Assembly: GCF_014698795.1 (NCBI RefSeq)
Contig: NZ_JACJTR010000002.1
Span: 124,001 to 188,000, forward strand
Origin: Nostoc sp. FACHB-892
GTDB lineage: Bacteria; Cyanobacteriota; Cyanobacteriia; Cyanobacteriales; Nostocaceae
DNA length: 64,000 nucleotides
Direction: 5' to 3'
Shown here piece after piece: positions 54,173 to 63,591 of this stretch; the first letter of the stretch is position 1, and each line of letters starts with the position of its first letter. The translations under genes were made by a program, and so were the position numbers. Under the pieces are notes generated by a model. That model was not told the DNA's origin. It was given only the letters and a program-made list of their open reading frames with translations, and did no database searches.

Positions 54173-54841
54173 TTATTCTGAAAGTAAACTAGGAGAAGTC
54201 AGTACAAAAACATCCAAGCTTCCTTGAGCATCAGTCTGTGGTTTGATGGGATTGCCGAAGTGGAAAAACTCATGATCGTTAACCAATAATAGTTCGCCCG
54301 GATTTAGAACTTTGCTAAACACAGGTTTTTCCTTTTTGGCAGTATACAAATGTGCTTCTCCACCTTGAATATTATTTCTATCTACTGAAAATATGCCAAT
54401 AAAATCAGTACCATCTTGATGGATACCTTCAGGCGCTAGATTGCCAAAATTACCTGGTGAACAAGTAATTCTAATTTGATGAACTCCGATTTCAGCTTCT
54501 GGGTGGAGCTTACAAGAATCACTAAATGCTAAAACAAGATTTTTAAAAATATCAAGCTTTATAAGTGCATCATCTAATTCTGCAAACTCTCTTTTGATGT
54601 CACCCATTAATGGATTTTGCTCTTTACTTTGAAAGAAGTAGCCATGAGGTAATTTGATTAAACCATTTCCAGAAACTATAAACCGAGATAATCTTCTCGA
54701 ACGATAGTTGCCTTTGATATAAGGGTCAATAGGCATATTACTAAAAAATGGCTTGAAACCTTCTGGATTTATCGAATTTACCTTTCTTAGAGTAAACAGA
54801 AAAGCATATTCTAATTCCGTTGCTGTCCCCAATTTTTGCAT
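54173..54841 (-). CDS. 2-oxoglutarate/Fe(II) dioxygenase (2OG-Fe_Oxy_2 / isoleucine-hydroxylase-like family)
   Basis: Protein of 222 residues with a very strong AAGGAGGT ribosome site 7 bases before ATG 54841. The Fe-binding facial triad is visible as His141-x-Asp143 in 'APEGIHQDGTDFIGIFSV', with the distal His in 'LLLVNDHEFFHFGNPI' (H194 likely). 'HQIRITCSPG' and 'NIQGGEAHLYT' are further family marks. The best-known relatives hydroxylate free amino acids such as isoleucine or leucine, but many are uncharacterised. It stands alone, with no peptide-synthetase genes nearby, so the substrate is open. Confidence 0.85.
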   Translation of the reverse strand: MQKLGTATELEYAFLFTLRKVNSINPEGFKPFFSNMPIDPYIKGNYRSRRLSRFIVSGNGLIKLPHGYFFQSKEQNPLMGDIKREFAELDDALIKLDIFKNLVLAFSDSCKLHPEAEIGVHQIRITCSPGNFGNLAPEGIHQDGTDFIGIFSVDRNNIQGGEAHLYTAKKEKPVFSKVLNPGELLLVNDHEFFHFGNPIKPQTDAQGSLDVFVLTSPSLLSE

Positions 54842-55087
54842 AGGATTTACCTCCTTGCATATTGAAATTCTCCCGGATTTTTCTTTATGGGAGACTTATA
54901 ATACTTAGTCTATGCTACTTTTTATTACTATGTTGTTAATTTGACTACAAAAATTGACAATCTGTGATATATAAAGTTACTCAAATTCTGCCGCAGGGCG
55001 GAGTAGCTGCTGAAAATATCTGCTATTGAGAGGTAGATAGGTAAGGAATCGACGTATATTTACTAGCAGCAACAAGGTTTTTTTATA

Positions 55088-55813
55088 ATGATAGATTGGC
55101 TTTATCGCTACCCACCCTTGTATCCGGGTATTTTACTCAAGCGTTACAAGCGGTTTTTTGCTGACGTTCAACTTCCTTCTGGCGAAATAGTGACAGCACA
55201 CTGTCCAAATACAGGGCCTATGACTGGAGTATCAACTCCCCAAAGTGCAGTACAACTTTCCAAAAGCGATAATCTTAACCGCAAATTGGCTTATACCTTA
55301 GAACTAATTCAGGTACATGACGACGAACCGACTTGGGTAGGCATAAATACTTTTTTGCCCAATCGGATTGTAAAGCTAGCTTTGACGAAACACCTTTTCC
55401 CAGAATTAGGCAACTATAGCCAAATCAAAGGCGAGGTAGCTTATGGACTAGATAAAAAAAGTAGAGTAGATTTTTTCTTGACGGGGAGTGATGAGGAACG
55501 CCCGATTTATTTAGAAGTGAAAAATACAACTTTATCTGAGGGAAGATTAGCTTTATTTCCTGACACGGAAACTACAAGAGGACAAAAGCACCTGCGAGAA
55601 CTAATGGCGCTGCTACCTGTAACTCGTGCGGTGATGTTTTACTTTATCAATCGCGGTGATTGTACTGAATTCTCTCCTGGCGATCGCACAGATCCTATAT
55701 ATGGTAAATTATTACGCGATGCGATCGCTCTCGGTTTAGAAGTCTTACCTTGCCGTTTTGATATTTCCCCCGAAGGTATCCGTTATTTGGGTTTGGCAAA
55801 ACTAAAAATTTGA
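55088..55813 (+). CDS. sfsA: SfsA family DNA-binding/nuclease-like protein
   Basis: Protein of 241 residues matching SfsA: 'KRYKRFFADVQLPSGEIVTA', 'CPNTGPMTGVSTPQSAVQLS', 'GLDKKSRVDFFLTGSDEERP', 'IYLEVKNTTLSEGRLALFPD' and 'ETTRGQKHLRELMALLP'. The last three hold the D...E-x-K pattern of PD-(D/E)XK nuclease folds (Asp in 'RVDFFL', E-V-K in 'YLEVKNTTL'). E. coli SfsA was found as a stimulator of sugar fermentation; its biochemical role is unsettled. Monocistronic, closed by a 17-bp hairpin. Confidence 0.94.
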   Translation: MIDWLYRYPPLYPGILLKRYKRFFADVQLPSGEIVTAHCPNTGPMTGVSTPQSAVQLSKSDNLNRKLAYTLELIQVHDDEPTWVGINTFLPNRIVKLALTKHLFPELGNYSQIKGEVAYGLDKKSRVDFFLTGSDEERPIYLEVKNTTLSEGRLALFPDTETTRGQKHLRELMALLPVTRAVMFYFINRGDCTEFSPGDRTDPIYGKLLRDAIALGLEVLPCRFDISPEGIRYLGLAKLKI

Positions 55814-55843
55814 TTACACCTAATTAAATATAAACGCATGAAA

Positions 55844-55882
55844 CAACAAATCCATCTAGACGGTATCTAGATGGATTTGTTG
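55844..55882. terminator. Perfect 17-bp hairpin between sfsA and the fasciclin gene
   Basis: CAACAAATCCATCTAGA (55844-55860) and TCTAGATGGATTTGTTG (55866-55882) around CGGTA, between convergent genes. No T-run, so it is possibly an mRNA 3'-end stabiliser. Confidence 0.65.
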
Positions 55883-55987
55883 GTAGTTGGTGTTTACTAA
55901 AAAACATTCAACCAGACTGTAATAGAGAAACGACTATAGATAGATAGTCGCTGCCCCACAAATAGCATTCGCTATTCTGATATTTGC

Positions 55988-56389
55988 TTATGCAGGAATC
56001 AAAACTGTGTCAATTACATGGATGACACCGTTATCAGCATCAACATCTGCTGCTGCAACAGTTGCATCATTGATTTTAACGCCATTAGAAGCGTCGATTT
56101 TTACATCTGAACCTTCAACTGTTGTAGCTGTCTTTAGCTTAACTACATCAGCAGCTAGTACCTTGCCTGATACAACATGATAGGTCAAGATTTTCTTGAG
56201 CTTTGGAATATCTTGAAGTAATGAGTCTACTGTACCTGCTGGAAGCTTATTAAACGCTTCATCAGTGGGTGCGAAGACGGTAAATGGCCCAGGGCCTTTC
56301 AGTGTATCTACTAAACCAGCTGCTTGGATTGCTGCAACTAGTGTGTTGAAAGAACCATTATTAGCGGCGGTGTCAACAATATTGGCCAT
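55988..56389 (-). CDS. Fasciclin (FAS1) domain protein
   Basis: Protein of 133 residues, a single FAS1 domain: '[20 protein letters not shown]', '[20 protein letters not shown]' (H1-like motif), '[20 protein letters not shown]' and '[14 protein letters not shown]' (H2-like end). FAS1 domains mediate adhesion in secreted proteins. This copy has no signal peptide and starts directly at the domain, although cyanobacterial FAS1 proteins of this short kind are common. Location (cytoplasm or non-classical export) is therefore uncertain. Confidence 0.95.
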   Translation of the reverse strand: MANIVDTAANNGSFNTLVAAIQAAGLVDTLKGPGPFTVFAPTDEAFNKLPAGTVDSLLQDIPKLKKILTYHVVSGKVLAADVVKLKTATTVEGSDVKIDASNGVKINDATVAAADVDADNGVIHVIDTVLIPA

Positions 56390-57144
56390 GTGCTTTACCT
56401 AGTTCTGTGTAACTTGTTACAAATCTAAACTATTTATTTAATAAAATCTATCTATCGTTAGACGTAGGGCGAATAAAAATTTTTATTGATAGTATAAATA
56501 ATTCTCTATATTTTTATACAAATATGTACATTGTCTAAGTGGATGAGTTAGCAGTACTTCTAGGATACGTAGTTTACCGCCGTAGATATCGCCCATTTTT
56601 CTATACATCGGTAGGAGCGATCGCCATACAACCTCAATAGAAAAGGTGTGTCACCTCGCTTTGCTTTGAATTTAGAATTCAAAATCTAAAATCCAAAATT
56701 AAGAATTACCATAAATAAATTTAGTTGCTCTGATGTCATGAGGTTCTGTCGGTCAGATTATATAAATTAAAATCTATACGAGGCAAGGTTTAATAACTTT
56801 TTTTATAAAATTTATGTGTCTATTGCATCCAACTTAGATACAGGGATAGGGGTTTTTATATTAACTAAAAACCCTCCTTAAAAAAGGATAACTTTACTTT
56901 TGCGGTTATCAATATTTTTTTATAGGACTAAGGATAATCCTTGGTTGAATATTTTAAAAGCAATGTAGAGGTATTGACAAATACAGTAGCCATAAACTAA
57001 TTGTGAGAAAATAATACGGGTGCAAGTTTAGCTAATTATTAGGTGCAAAATGTGGAGCCATTCGCTAACTGAATTGAACGAAATCTCTTAAACAATTCGT
57101 GAAATCAAAGGCGCATTTACACACAAAATTATAAGGTAGTTAAA
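56390..57144. other. Intergenic, AT-rich with short repeats
   Basis: No gene found in 755 bases. A heptad-like AAAATC/AAAATTC run lies at about 56675-56705. The remainder is unstructured AT-rich sequence. Confidence 0.5.
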
Positions 57145-57555
57145 ATGACTTACGATTCTGAAGATGTACAACAAATCCTTCAAAGAGCGCTCACTCGTAG
57201 ACAGGAAGGTGAATTTTCACGAGAAGAACTTATAGAAATGGCATCTGAGTTAGGTATTTCTTCTGATATTTTGGGAAAAACTGAAAAAAACTGGTTAATT
57301 CAACAAGAAGAAGAACGATCGCAACTTACATTTAATACTTTCCGACGCAGAGCATTTTGGACACACTTTGTTTCATTTATAGCTGTAAACTTATTCCTTA
57401 TTCTTTTGAATCTAATAACTAGTCCTAGTTATTTGTGGGCTATCTTCCCAATATTAGGATGGGGGTTAGGGCTATTTTTTCATTGGTGGAGCGTTTATCA
57501 GAGTAAATCAGAAGATTACGAGATAGCCTTTCAGAAATGGCGTGCAAAAATTTAA
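57145..57555 (+). CDS. 2TM-domain protein
   Basis: Protein of 136 residues. The N-terminal helical part (~1-60, 'DVQQILQRALTRRQEGEFSR', 'EELIEMASELGIS') looks like a short regulatory domain. After it comes the 2TM signature: 'RRRAFWTHFVSFIAVNLFLI', a second hydrophobic helix 'LWAIFPILGWGLGLFFHWW' and the tail 'SEDYEIAFQKW'. The 2TM family is often fused to kinases or regulators, and its function is unknown. ATG 57145 has only a weak AAGGT ribosome site. Confidence 0.8.
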   Translation: MTYDSEDVQQILQRALTRRQEGEFSREELIEMASELGISSDILGKTEKNWLIQQEEERSQLTFNTFRRRAFWTHFVSFIAVNLFLILLNLITSPSYLWAIFPILGWGLGLFFHWWSVYQSKSEDYEIAFQKWRAKI

Positions 57556-57591
57556 CTTCTTCCTAGTTTTAAAGATGGGGATTAGTTATTA

Positions 57592-57630
57592 GTCATTGGT
57601 CATTGGTCATTGCTACTAATGACCAATGAC
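57592..57630. repeat. STRR forming a perfect 13-bp hairpin (GTCATTG units)
   Basis: GTCATTGGTCATT (57599-57611) and AATGACCAATGAC (57618-57630) pair perfectly around six bases, 45 bases after the 2TM stop. The left arm is made of TCATTGG heptads. Confidence 0.75.
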
Positions 57631-57745
57631 TTCAATTGTCGTGAAATAAGCTAAGTTGAATTCCTATATTTTTTGGGGCGATCGCTTTACTATTCACTAT
57701 GGCAGAAGTTAGCTGCTTATCTACAAGCTGAGAGTAATCTTTCAC

Positions 57746-57951
57746 CTAAAAATGGGGAAATTTCCGTACTTGATACTTTGCTAACTCTACTCTTAGATAA
57801 GATTCTCTAAGTGCTTGGATGGATTTATCTTCATTCGTCTGTAAATCTGCTTGGGGCATGGCTTTCCACTGCTTCAGCATTACCCAACAAATGATGAGGA
57901 TAACTTTTCTGTGGGCATTCAGGCTAATCCAAACCTCTTTAGCGATAAATC
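57746..57951 (-). pseudogene. Possible gene remnant on the minus strand
   Basis: An open frame of ~68 codons with protein-like text ('KEVWISLNAHRKVILIICWV', 'MLKQWKAMPQADLQTNEDKS', 'IQALRESYLRVELAKYQVRK') ending at a TAG (57746-57748). The only ATG (57880) is internal. The opposite strand also has an open frame (57655-57810, ending 'LDTLLTLLLDKIL'), so chance is possible. Confidence 0.25.
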
Positions 57952-58189
57952 TAGGATATTAAGACAGCGCTATTGTCCAAATTTATGCGTCCTTCTGGAT
58001 AAAATTTTCCCTTAAATTGGGGGCAACCTTAAAGTTGAGTCGTTCTATAAACATACCTTGTGATCTCTGTGTTTGCTAATTTGCCAAAATAGAGATGTAG
58101 GCTAGAATAACTGCGCTTTTAGCATAGCTTGATTGCTTACACTCAGGAGCAAGGATCGGCTGGTTTGAAATAAGTAAGAGGAAGGGAGT

Positions 58190-58516
58190 ATGGACAGCAA
58201 CAACAACTGGTTGCAACAACTAATGATGGTGGGTCTTGGCACAACGTCTTTAGTAGCAGAAAAACTGCGCCAAGTGAGTGATGATTTAGTTAAAGACGGT
58301 AAGCTCAATCCTGAGCAAGCCAAGGCAGTTATAGATGATATTGCCCAGCAGTTAAAGTCGGAGCAGGGAAACTTTGATGTTCAAATGCAACGGCAAATGC
58401 GAAATATGATGCAAGATTTGGGGGTAGCTCGCCAGTCAGAAGTGGACGAACTGCGCGGTAGAATTGACCGTTTAGAGCGTCAATTGCGCGATTTAGAAAA
58501 TAAGCTTTGGCGTTAA
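58190..58516 (+). CDS. Phasin-like coiled-coil protein
   Basis: Protein of 108 residues: amphipathic N-terminus 'WLQQLMMVGLGTTSLVAEKL', 'DLVKDGKLNPEQAKAVIDDI', and a C-terminal coiled coil 'LRGRIDRLERQLRDLENKLW'. This arrangement (hydrophobic helix, then heptad repeat) resembles phasin / polyhydroxyalkanoate-granule-associated or DUF-type proteins of cyanobacteria. No PHA genes are in the window. AAGAGGAAGGGAG just before ATG 58190 is a good ribosome site. Confidence 0.7.
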   Translation: MDSNNNWLQQLMMVGLGTTSLVAEKLRQVSDDLVKDGKLNPEQAKAVIDDIAQQLKSEQGNFDVQMQRQMRNMMQDLGVARQSEVDELRGRIDRLERQLRDLENKLWR

Positions 58517-58594
58517 GATGTCATTTGTGATTTAAACTAAATGTGTCCTATTGGTAATGTTTTTGCCAGGATACCTAAGTAAGGAGAACTGATT

Positions 58595-59116
58595 TTGAAA
58601 GCAATTTTCCTCAGCGTGGCGTTCATGCTGGCGTGCGTTGTGCTTTTGGTTGTGGGGCAAGTAGGCAGTAAACAGAATACTGCCATTGCTGCCGAGTTAA
58701 CCCAAACGCTGCCAGCGCCCACAACTTTAACTGAAAATAATACTCTAATTGCGAGCAATACTATGTCTGATGCTAATGCCGTAACCACCCCCTCTGGATT
58801 GAAGTATGTTGAGTTAAAAGAGGGGACTGGGGCGACTCCTCAACCTGGACAAACGGTTGAAGTTCACTATGTCGGCACTTTAGAAGATGGTACTAAGTTT
58901 GATAGTTCACGCGATCGCGGCCAACCCTTCAGCTTTAAAATTGGTGTTGGACAGGTAATCAAAGGTTGGGACGAAGGACTTAGCACTATGAAAGTAGGCG
59001 GTCGTCGTCAGTTAATCATTCCCTCAGAGTTAGGTTATGGCGCTCGTGGTGCTGGTGGCGTAATTCCACCCAACGCAACTCTGTTGTTTGATGTGGAATT
59101 GCTCGGAGTTAAGTAG
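58595..59116 (+). CDS. FKBP-type peptidyl-prolyl isomerase, exported
   Basis: Protein of 173 residues. The start is TTG 58595, 8 bases after AAGGAG. A signal peptide or anchor ([20 protein letters not shown]) is followed by a ~45-residue linker and a full FKBP domain: '[20 protein letters not shown]', '[20 protein letters not shown]', '[20 protein letters not shown]' and '[20 protein letters not shown]'. Active-site residues (Tyr, Asp, Phe, Val-Ile, Trp, Tyr) are present. It speeds proline isomerisation in exported or periplasmic/lumenal proteins. Downstream of the phasin-like gene by 78 bases. Confidence 0.94.
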   Translation: MKAIFLSVAFMLACVVLLVVGQVGSKQNTAIAAELTQTLPAPTTLTENNTLIASNTMSDANAVTTPSGLKYVELKEGTGATPQPGQTVEVHYVGTLEDGTKFDSSRDRGQPFSFKIGVGQVIKGWDEGLSTMKVGGRRQLIIPSELGYGARGAGGVIPPNATLLFDVELLGVK

Positions 59117-59177
59117 AAACTAGGGCATAGGGAATTGGGCATTAGTTTTTCCCAATCCCTAGTCCCCAATTCAAAAG

Positions 59178-60539
59178 CTAAATTTTTAAATTTTGAAACT
59201 TTGTAAACTGTGGATTAAATAAAAGTTTCGCAGTACCTGTAGGCCCGTTGCGGTGTTTAGCTATAATTACTTCTGCAATGCCGCGATCGGGAGTATCGGG
59301 AGAGTAATATTCATCTCGATATAACATTATTACTAAATCGGCATCCTGTTCAATCGAACCACTTTCTCTCAAATCAGATAACATCGGACGCTTATTAGTG
59401 CGTGCTTCCACTCCTCGGCTCAACTGAGATAGAGCAATAACTGGTACAGATAATTCTCGTGCTAAACCTTTGAGTTGACGCGTAATTTTTGATAATTCTT
59501 GTACGCGATTATCGCCTGCTCCTTCCATCAATTGCAAGTAATCTATTACAATTAATCCTAATTCAGTTCCAACTTCTGCTTGTAATCTTCTTGCCTGACT
59601 ACGCATTTGTGTAACTGTAATATTCGGCGTGTCGTCAATATAAATTGGCATCTCCGAGAGAATACCAATAGCACGGCTTAAAGGTTCCCACTGTGTTTGA
59701 CTCAGGCGACCAGTCCGCAGATAACTACTTTCAATTTGGGCTTCGCTAGCTAATAGACGTTGCGTCAGTTGCTCTTTTGACATTTCCAAGCTGAAGACAG
59801 CAACTGGTAATTTATAAGAAGCGGCGATGTTATGAGCGAGGTTTAAGCAAAATGCTGTTTTTCCCATTGATGGGCGACCCGCGACAATAATCAAATCAGA
59901 ACGTTGAAAGCCGCTAGTCATCGCATCTAAATCGTAAAATCCGCAGGGGATACCAGGTAAGGCGATGCCTTGATTTCGATCTTCAATATCTTGAAAATTA
60001 TTAATTAAAGTATCAGAAATGTGAACTAAACCCGATTGGGGACGTTCTTGAGTTACGCCGAATACTTTCTGTTCTGCCTGATCTAGAACCTGTGGTAACT
60101 CGGTTTCTGTCTCGTAACCAAGATGTACAATTTCATTACCAGCTTTAATCAACTGTCGCCGCAGATATTTTTCCATCACCAACCCTGCTAAGGCGTCGAT
60201 ATTCACGGCTGACACTGTGCGGTCTACCAGAGTTGCTAATTTATTCCTGCCGCCTATGCGGGCAAGCATATCATGGTCAGTCAGCCAACTTGTGACTGAG
60301 AGCAAATCTGTGGGTTTACCTTGGGTGTGGAGCCTCACAGCTGCTTGATAAATATCTTTGTGAGCGCTAATGTAAAAAGCTTCTGGAAGGAGGCGATCGC
60401 TAACTCGACTAATCGCTTCTGGATCTAGTAAAATACCACCCAAAATCGCTTCTTCCGCCTCAATGTTTTGCGGCGGGAGGCGTAGTTTACCGCCGTAGGC
60501 ATCGCTACCATCGCCTTTAAAACTAAGTTCTTCAGCCAT
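59178..60539 (-). CDS. dnaB: Replicative DNA helicase DnaB
   Basis: Protein of 453 residues. N-terminal DnaB domain ('LPPQNIEAEEAILGGILLDP', 'FYISAHKDIYQAAVRLHTQG') and C-terminal RecA-like motor with Walker A 'VAGRPSMGKTAFCLNLAHNI', Walker B 'LGLIVIDYLQLMEG' and the arginine-finger region 'LSDLRESGSIEQDADLVIML'. It opens the replication fork as a hexamer. No intein or split, which matters because cyanobacterial dnaB genes often carry inteins. It follows rplI on the same strand, a common bacterial pairing. Confidence 0.97.
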   Translation of the reverse strand: MAEELSFKGDGSDAYGGKLRLPPQNIEAEEAILGGILLDPEAISRVSDRLLPEAFYISAHKDIYQAAVRLHTQGKPTDLLSVTSWLTDHDMLARIGGRNKLATLVDRTVSAVNIDALAGLVMEKYLRRQLIKAGNEIVHLGYETETELPQVLDQAEQKVFGVTQERPQSGLVHISDTLINNFQDIEDRNQGIALPGIPCGFYDLDAMTSGFQRSDLIIVAGRPSMGKTAFCLNLAHNIAASYKLPVAVFSLEMSKEQLTQRLLASEAQIESSYLRTGRLSQTQWEPLSRAIGILSEMPIYIDDTPNITVTQMRSQARRLQAEVGTELGLIVIDYLQLMEGAGDNRVQELSKITRQLKGLARELSVPVIALSQLSRGVEARTNKRPMLSDLRESGSIEQDADLVIMLYRDEYYSPDTPDRGIAEVIIAKHRNGPTGTAKLLFNPQFTKFQNLKI

Positions 60540-60590
60540 AAACGATTTTAGTTTTGAGATGAAAGCTAGTTAAGAGTATGGGAGTCATTC

Positions 60591-60650
60591 AATTTTAGAT
60601 TTTAGATTTTAGATTTTTTCTTCAATCCAAAATTCCAAATCTAAAATTGG
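60591..60650. repeat. STRR: ATTTTAG heptads between rplI and dnaB
   Basis: Four direct units (60593-60620) and an inverted related run (AATCTAAAATT, 60637-60647). Confidence 0.8.
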
Positions 60651-60710
60651 CAAAGTTAGGCATTATTACGCCTGCTCCCTCATCTTTGCGTCCCCGCCTC
60701 CCCTCCTGAG

Positions 60711-61169
60711 TTAACTAGCGACGACTTGAATATCGACTTGTGCCACTACATCAGAATACAACTTGATTTCGGCTTGATAAGTACCAAGGTGGTTAATATC
60801 GGGGATGGTAATGCCACGCCGATCGACTTCTTGGCTGGTGGCTGCCTTAATTGCATCTACAACATCTTGAGTGGTGATAGTACCGAAAATTGCTTCGTTT
60901 TCACCAACTGGCTTGGCAATTGTCAAGCTGCCAACTTTTTCTAAAGCTTCTTTTTGCTCAAGAGCTTGTTGTCTGAGTTCTAACTGCCGTTGACGCTCTT
61001 GCTCACGACGGCGTTCTACTTGCTTGAGAATACCAGGAGTGGCATTAGTTGCCAATTTCTGGGGAATCAGATAATTACGAGCGTAGCCAGGAGCTACTTC
61101 TACTAAGTCGCCAGATTTTCCCAGCTTGCTGATATCCTGATTTAAAACTAACTGTACGCGTTTCGCCAT
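60711..61169 (-). CDS. rplI: Ribosomal protein bL9
   Basis: Protein of 152 residues, the usual length. N-terminal domain '[20 protein letters not shown]', then '[16 protein letters not shown]' (the bL9 signature). A long connecting helix ('[20 protein letters not shown]') and a C-terminal domain ('[20 protein letters not shown]') follow. It is a 50S subunit protein. Transcribed before dnaB with a 171-base gap containing heptad repeats. Confidence 0.97.
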   Translation of the reverse strand: MAKRVQLVLNQDISKLGKSGDLVEVAPGYARNYLIPQKLATNATPGILKQVERRREQERQRQLELRQQALEQKEALEKVGSLTIAKPVGENEAIFGTITTQDVVDAIKAATSQEVDRRGITIPDINHLGTYQAEIKLYSDVVAQVDIQVVAS

Positions 61170-61371
61170 CGTTTTTCCTGTAAAATCTGATTAATTTTGG
61201 GTTTGGGTAAGATAGCTCACAATGTCACTGCTGTATTCCAAGCTTCTTTGCCTACACCCTAAAGCTTACAGATCGTAGCGAAAGAAAGGGTGCGATCGCA
61301 ACTATTAGTGAGAGAAAAATCTGAGGAGTGGAGAAGATGAGGAAGATGGACTTTTCTCCAATGCCCAATTC

Positions 61372-62145
61372 CTAAAAGTTATTTCTCATTTCCCGTATCC
61401 GCGCAAAGGTTTGCACTGCATCGCTACTCTTAACAGTTAATTGTAATAATGGCTGATCCCAACGTAAAAAGGGATTGGTGTGCTTTTCGACACCCAGCAG
61501 CGAGGGGATGGTAGCTTCCCCTCGACTACGGTAAGCTTTTACTTCATTTAAGCGTTTATGTAACTCGGTATTGTCGCCATCCACAGTTAAGGCAAATTGT
61601 AGATTTTTTAAGGTGTATTCGTGGGCGCACCAGACGCGTGTATCATCGGGTAGAGAGCGCAATTTACTCAAAGAGTCCACCATTTGTGCCGGTGTTCCTT
61701 CAAACAAGCGACCGCAACCGCCAGAAAATAAGGTATCGCCGCAAAATAAATCGCCTGTTTCACCAGCTTTTTCGGGAGGGAAATAATAAACTATGTGAGC
61801 GCGGGTATGTCCGGGAACGAAGACAACTTCAGCTATGCGGTCTGCAAACTCGACGCGATCGCCTTGTTGCAAAAACACCTGCTGTCCGGGAATCCTACCA
61901 CGATCCTCGGCTCCTCCATAAACTATCAGTTGAGGGAATTGTTCTATTAATTGCTTATTACCACCCACATGATCGTTATGGTGGTGCGTGTTGAAAATTG
62001 CTACTAACTCAGCTTTTAATTCTGCCAGTTTTTTTAATACTGGTTGAGACTCTGCTGGATCTACGACAGCAGCGATATTTTGTCTGCGATCGTACAGCAA
62101 AAATATATAGTTGTCTGAAAGTGCCTCAAGACGGATTACCTGCAT
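61372..62145 (-). CDS. gloB: Hydroxyacylglutathione hydrolase (glyoxalase II)
   Basis: Protein of 257 residues with an MBL fold and an intact metal motif: '[20 protein letters not shown]' (HxHxDH), '[14 protein letters not shown]', '[20 protein letters not shown]' and '[15 protein letters not shown]', which hold all the expected His/Asp ligands. Start '[19 protein letters not shown]' is typical. It hydrolyses S-lactoylglutathione in methylglyoxal detoxification. Unlike the MBL-fold protein at 23857, nothing is missing here. Confidence 0.96.
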   Translation of the reverse strand: MQVIRLEALSDNYIFLLYDRRQNIAAVVDPAESQPVLKKLAELKAELVAIFNTHHHNDHVGGNKQLIEQFPQLIVYGGAEDRGRIPGQQVFLQQGDRVEFADRIAEVVFVPGHTRAHIVYYFPPEKAGETGDLFCGDTLFSGGCGRLFEGTPAQMVDSLSKLRSLPDDTRVWCAHEYTLKNLQFALTVDGDNTELHKRLNEVKAYRSRGEATIPSLLGVEKHTNPFLRWDQPLLQLTVKSSDAVQTFARIREMRNNF

Positions 62146-62508
62146 TACCTTTGCCTCCCTTATGAGTAGATATTTAGTATAAAAAACATCATACTTATGT
62201 AAAATTTCGCTAGGCGAACTAGCAAATATGACGTTAACTTTATTGAAGCTTAATATCTAAAGTTAACTAAAAATATGCACTTTTCTATAATTTATGACAT
62301 ATTAAAGGCTGATTCATCCTTGTCCTAAAAAAGCTCAAAAGTAAGAGATAGCTTATATTAAAACCATTCTCTAGTCTATAAAACCTTAGCTATTGAATAA
62401 TAACAGTGACAAATTTTTGTCAACAAAAAGCAACTAAGATTTTTAGCACCAATAGCTCACATTTTATCAAAATTCCATCCAAAACTATATTAACGTCACA
62501 AACCCTTT
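62146..62508. other. Divergent gap upstream of gloB
   Basis: AT-rich, with no gene or repeat seen in 363 bases. A plus-strand ORF at 62406 overlaps the next gene out of frame. Confidence 0.5.
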
Positions 62509-63516
62509 ATGTACAAAGAATTTCGGCAACAGGCAATTTCAGCAATTCGAGACGCTATAAACAACGTCCGATATCCAAAGCGCATACTTGTTGTGCGACA
62601 GAAAGATCACCAGTCTACATACAATGACTACTTTCTTTATTGGGTAAGTCAAAATGTACCTGAAGCAGCACATCTGTTTGAACTCCATTATCTCCCTTGT
62701 GAGATAAATGACTGGGATCGTTATGCACTATTTCTACCTTGGCTACAAGATCCCCTCAAAGAAAGATTTCCGCATATTTATCAATATGCCCAGCCAATAG
62801 AAGCAGAATGTAAAAAACGTAACATTCCCATTGTCAATCCCATTGATAACCTCTCAAATTCAATTAAATCACTGGCAGCACAACGGATTGGTAGCATAAA
62901 GGGCATTCGCACCGCCAAGACAGTGCCAATTACTGATCCAGAAGATTTCAAAAAGATACAAGGAGGATTGTCAACTCCTTTCTTTATCCGCGAAGACTGG
63001 GTACATGGCTGCCAAATCTTTTTCGTCCAAAATCTTGATGATTTGGCAAACATCCCTTTTGAAAAGTTTATTGCCCCTATTGCAGTAGAATTTCTCGATG
63101 TTAAGGGAGAAGATGGTCTGTATCGTAAGTATCGCTATTTCGCTATGGGAGATGAAGGTATCCCTGGCCCTTTAATGGTTTCCAAATCTTGGGAAGTACG
63201 CGACAACAATAATCGCGTCATTAATGAATCAATAATAGCAGAGGAAATTGCTTATTTTAGTGGAGAAGACCCCAATCACGAACTTTTGCAGCAAGCACGC
63301 AAAGCATTAGGTTTTGATTTTATGGCTTTTGATTACAGTTACGACGAACAGGGAAACCTCATTGTGTGGGAACCAAATCCTTTCCCAGTAATCTGGGGTT
63401 CACATGACGGTGATCCTGATAAAAAGTATGCATTGCCATCAATAGACCGCATCTATACAGCACTCCTCAAGTATTACTTGCAGCGTGCCAACATCTCAAT
63501 TAAAATACCAGCTTAA
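62509..63516 (+). CDS. ATP-grasp-like protein
   Basis: Protein of 335 residues. The N-terminal half is a mixed alpha/beta region with 'KRILVVRQKDHQSTYNDYFL'. The C-terminal half carries ATP-grasp-like landmarks: 'TPFFIREDWVHGCQIFFVQN' (possible ATP-binding strand), 'KYRYFAMGDEGIPGPLMVSK' and 'LGFDFMAFDYSYDEQGNLIV' followed by 'WEPNPFPVIW', where the E-x-N pair would bind Mg-ATP. The glycine-rich loop is not obvious, so the call is moderate. Such proteins ligate acids to amines or modify peptides and sugars. A GT2 glycosyltransferase starts 75 bases downstream, suggesting a polysaccharide or glycan locus continuing past the edge. Confidence 0.6.
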   Translation: MYKEFRQQAISAIRDAINNVRYPKRILVVRQKDHQSTYNDYFLYWVSQNVPEAAHLFELHYLPCEINDWDRYALFLPWLQDPLKERFPHIYQYAQPIEAECKKRNIPIVNPIDNLSNSIKSLAAQRIGSIKGIRTAKTVPITDPEDFKKIQGGLSTPFFIREDWVHGCQIFFVQNLDDLANIPFEKFIAPIAVEFLDVKGEDGLYRKYRYFAMGDEGIPGPLMVSKSWEVRDNNNRVINESIIAEEIAYFSGEDPNHELLQQARKALGFDFMAFDYSYDEQGNLIVWEPNPFPVIWGSHDGDPDKKYALPSIDRIYTALLKYYLQRANISIKIPA

Positions 63517-63591
63517 TTTATTTTCCACTAATTAATTTTATCCAGCGTGAATTTTGAACTATACCTTTTCAACAAGAAGAGTGTTTAATCA

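Noticed and set aside
59178..60539. Intein in dnaB
   Set aside because: The motor domain is continuous, with all motifs at normal spacing and length 453 aa; no insertion is present.
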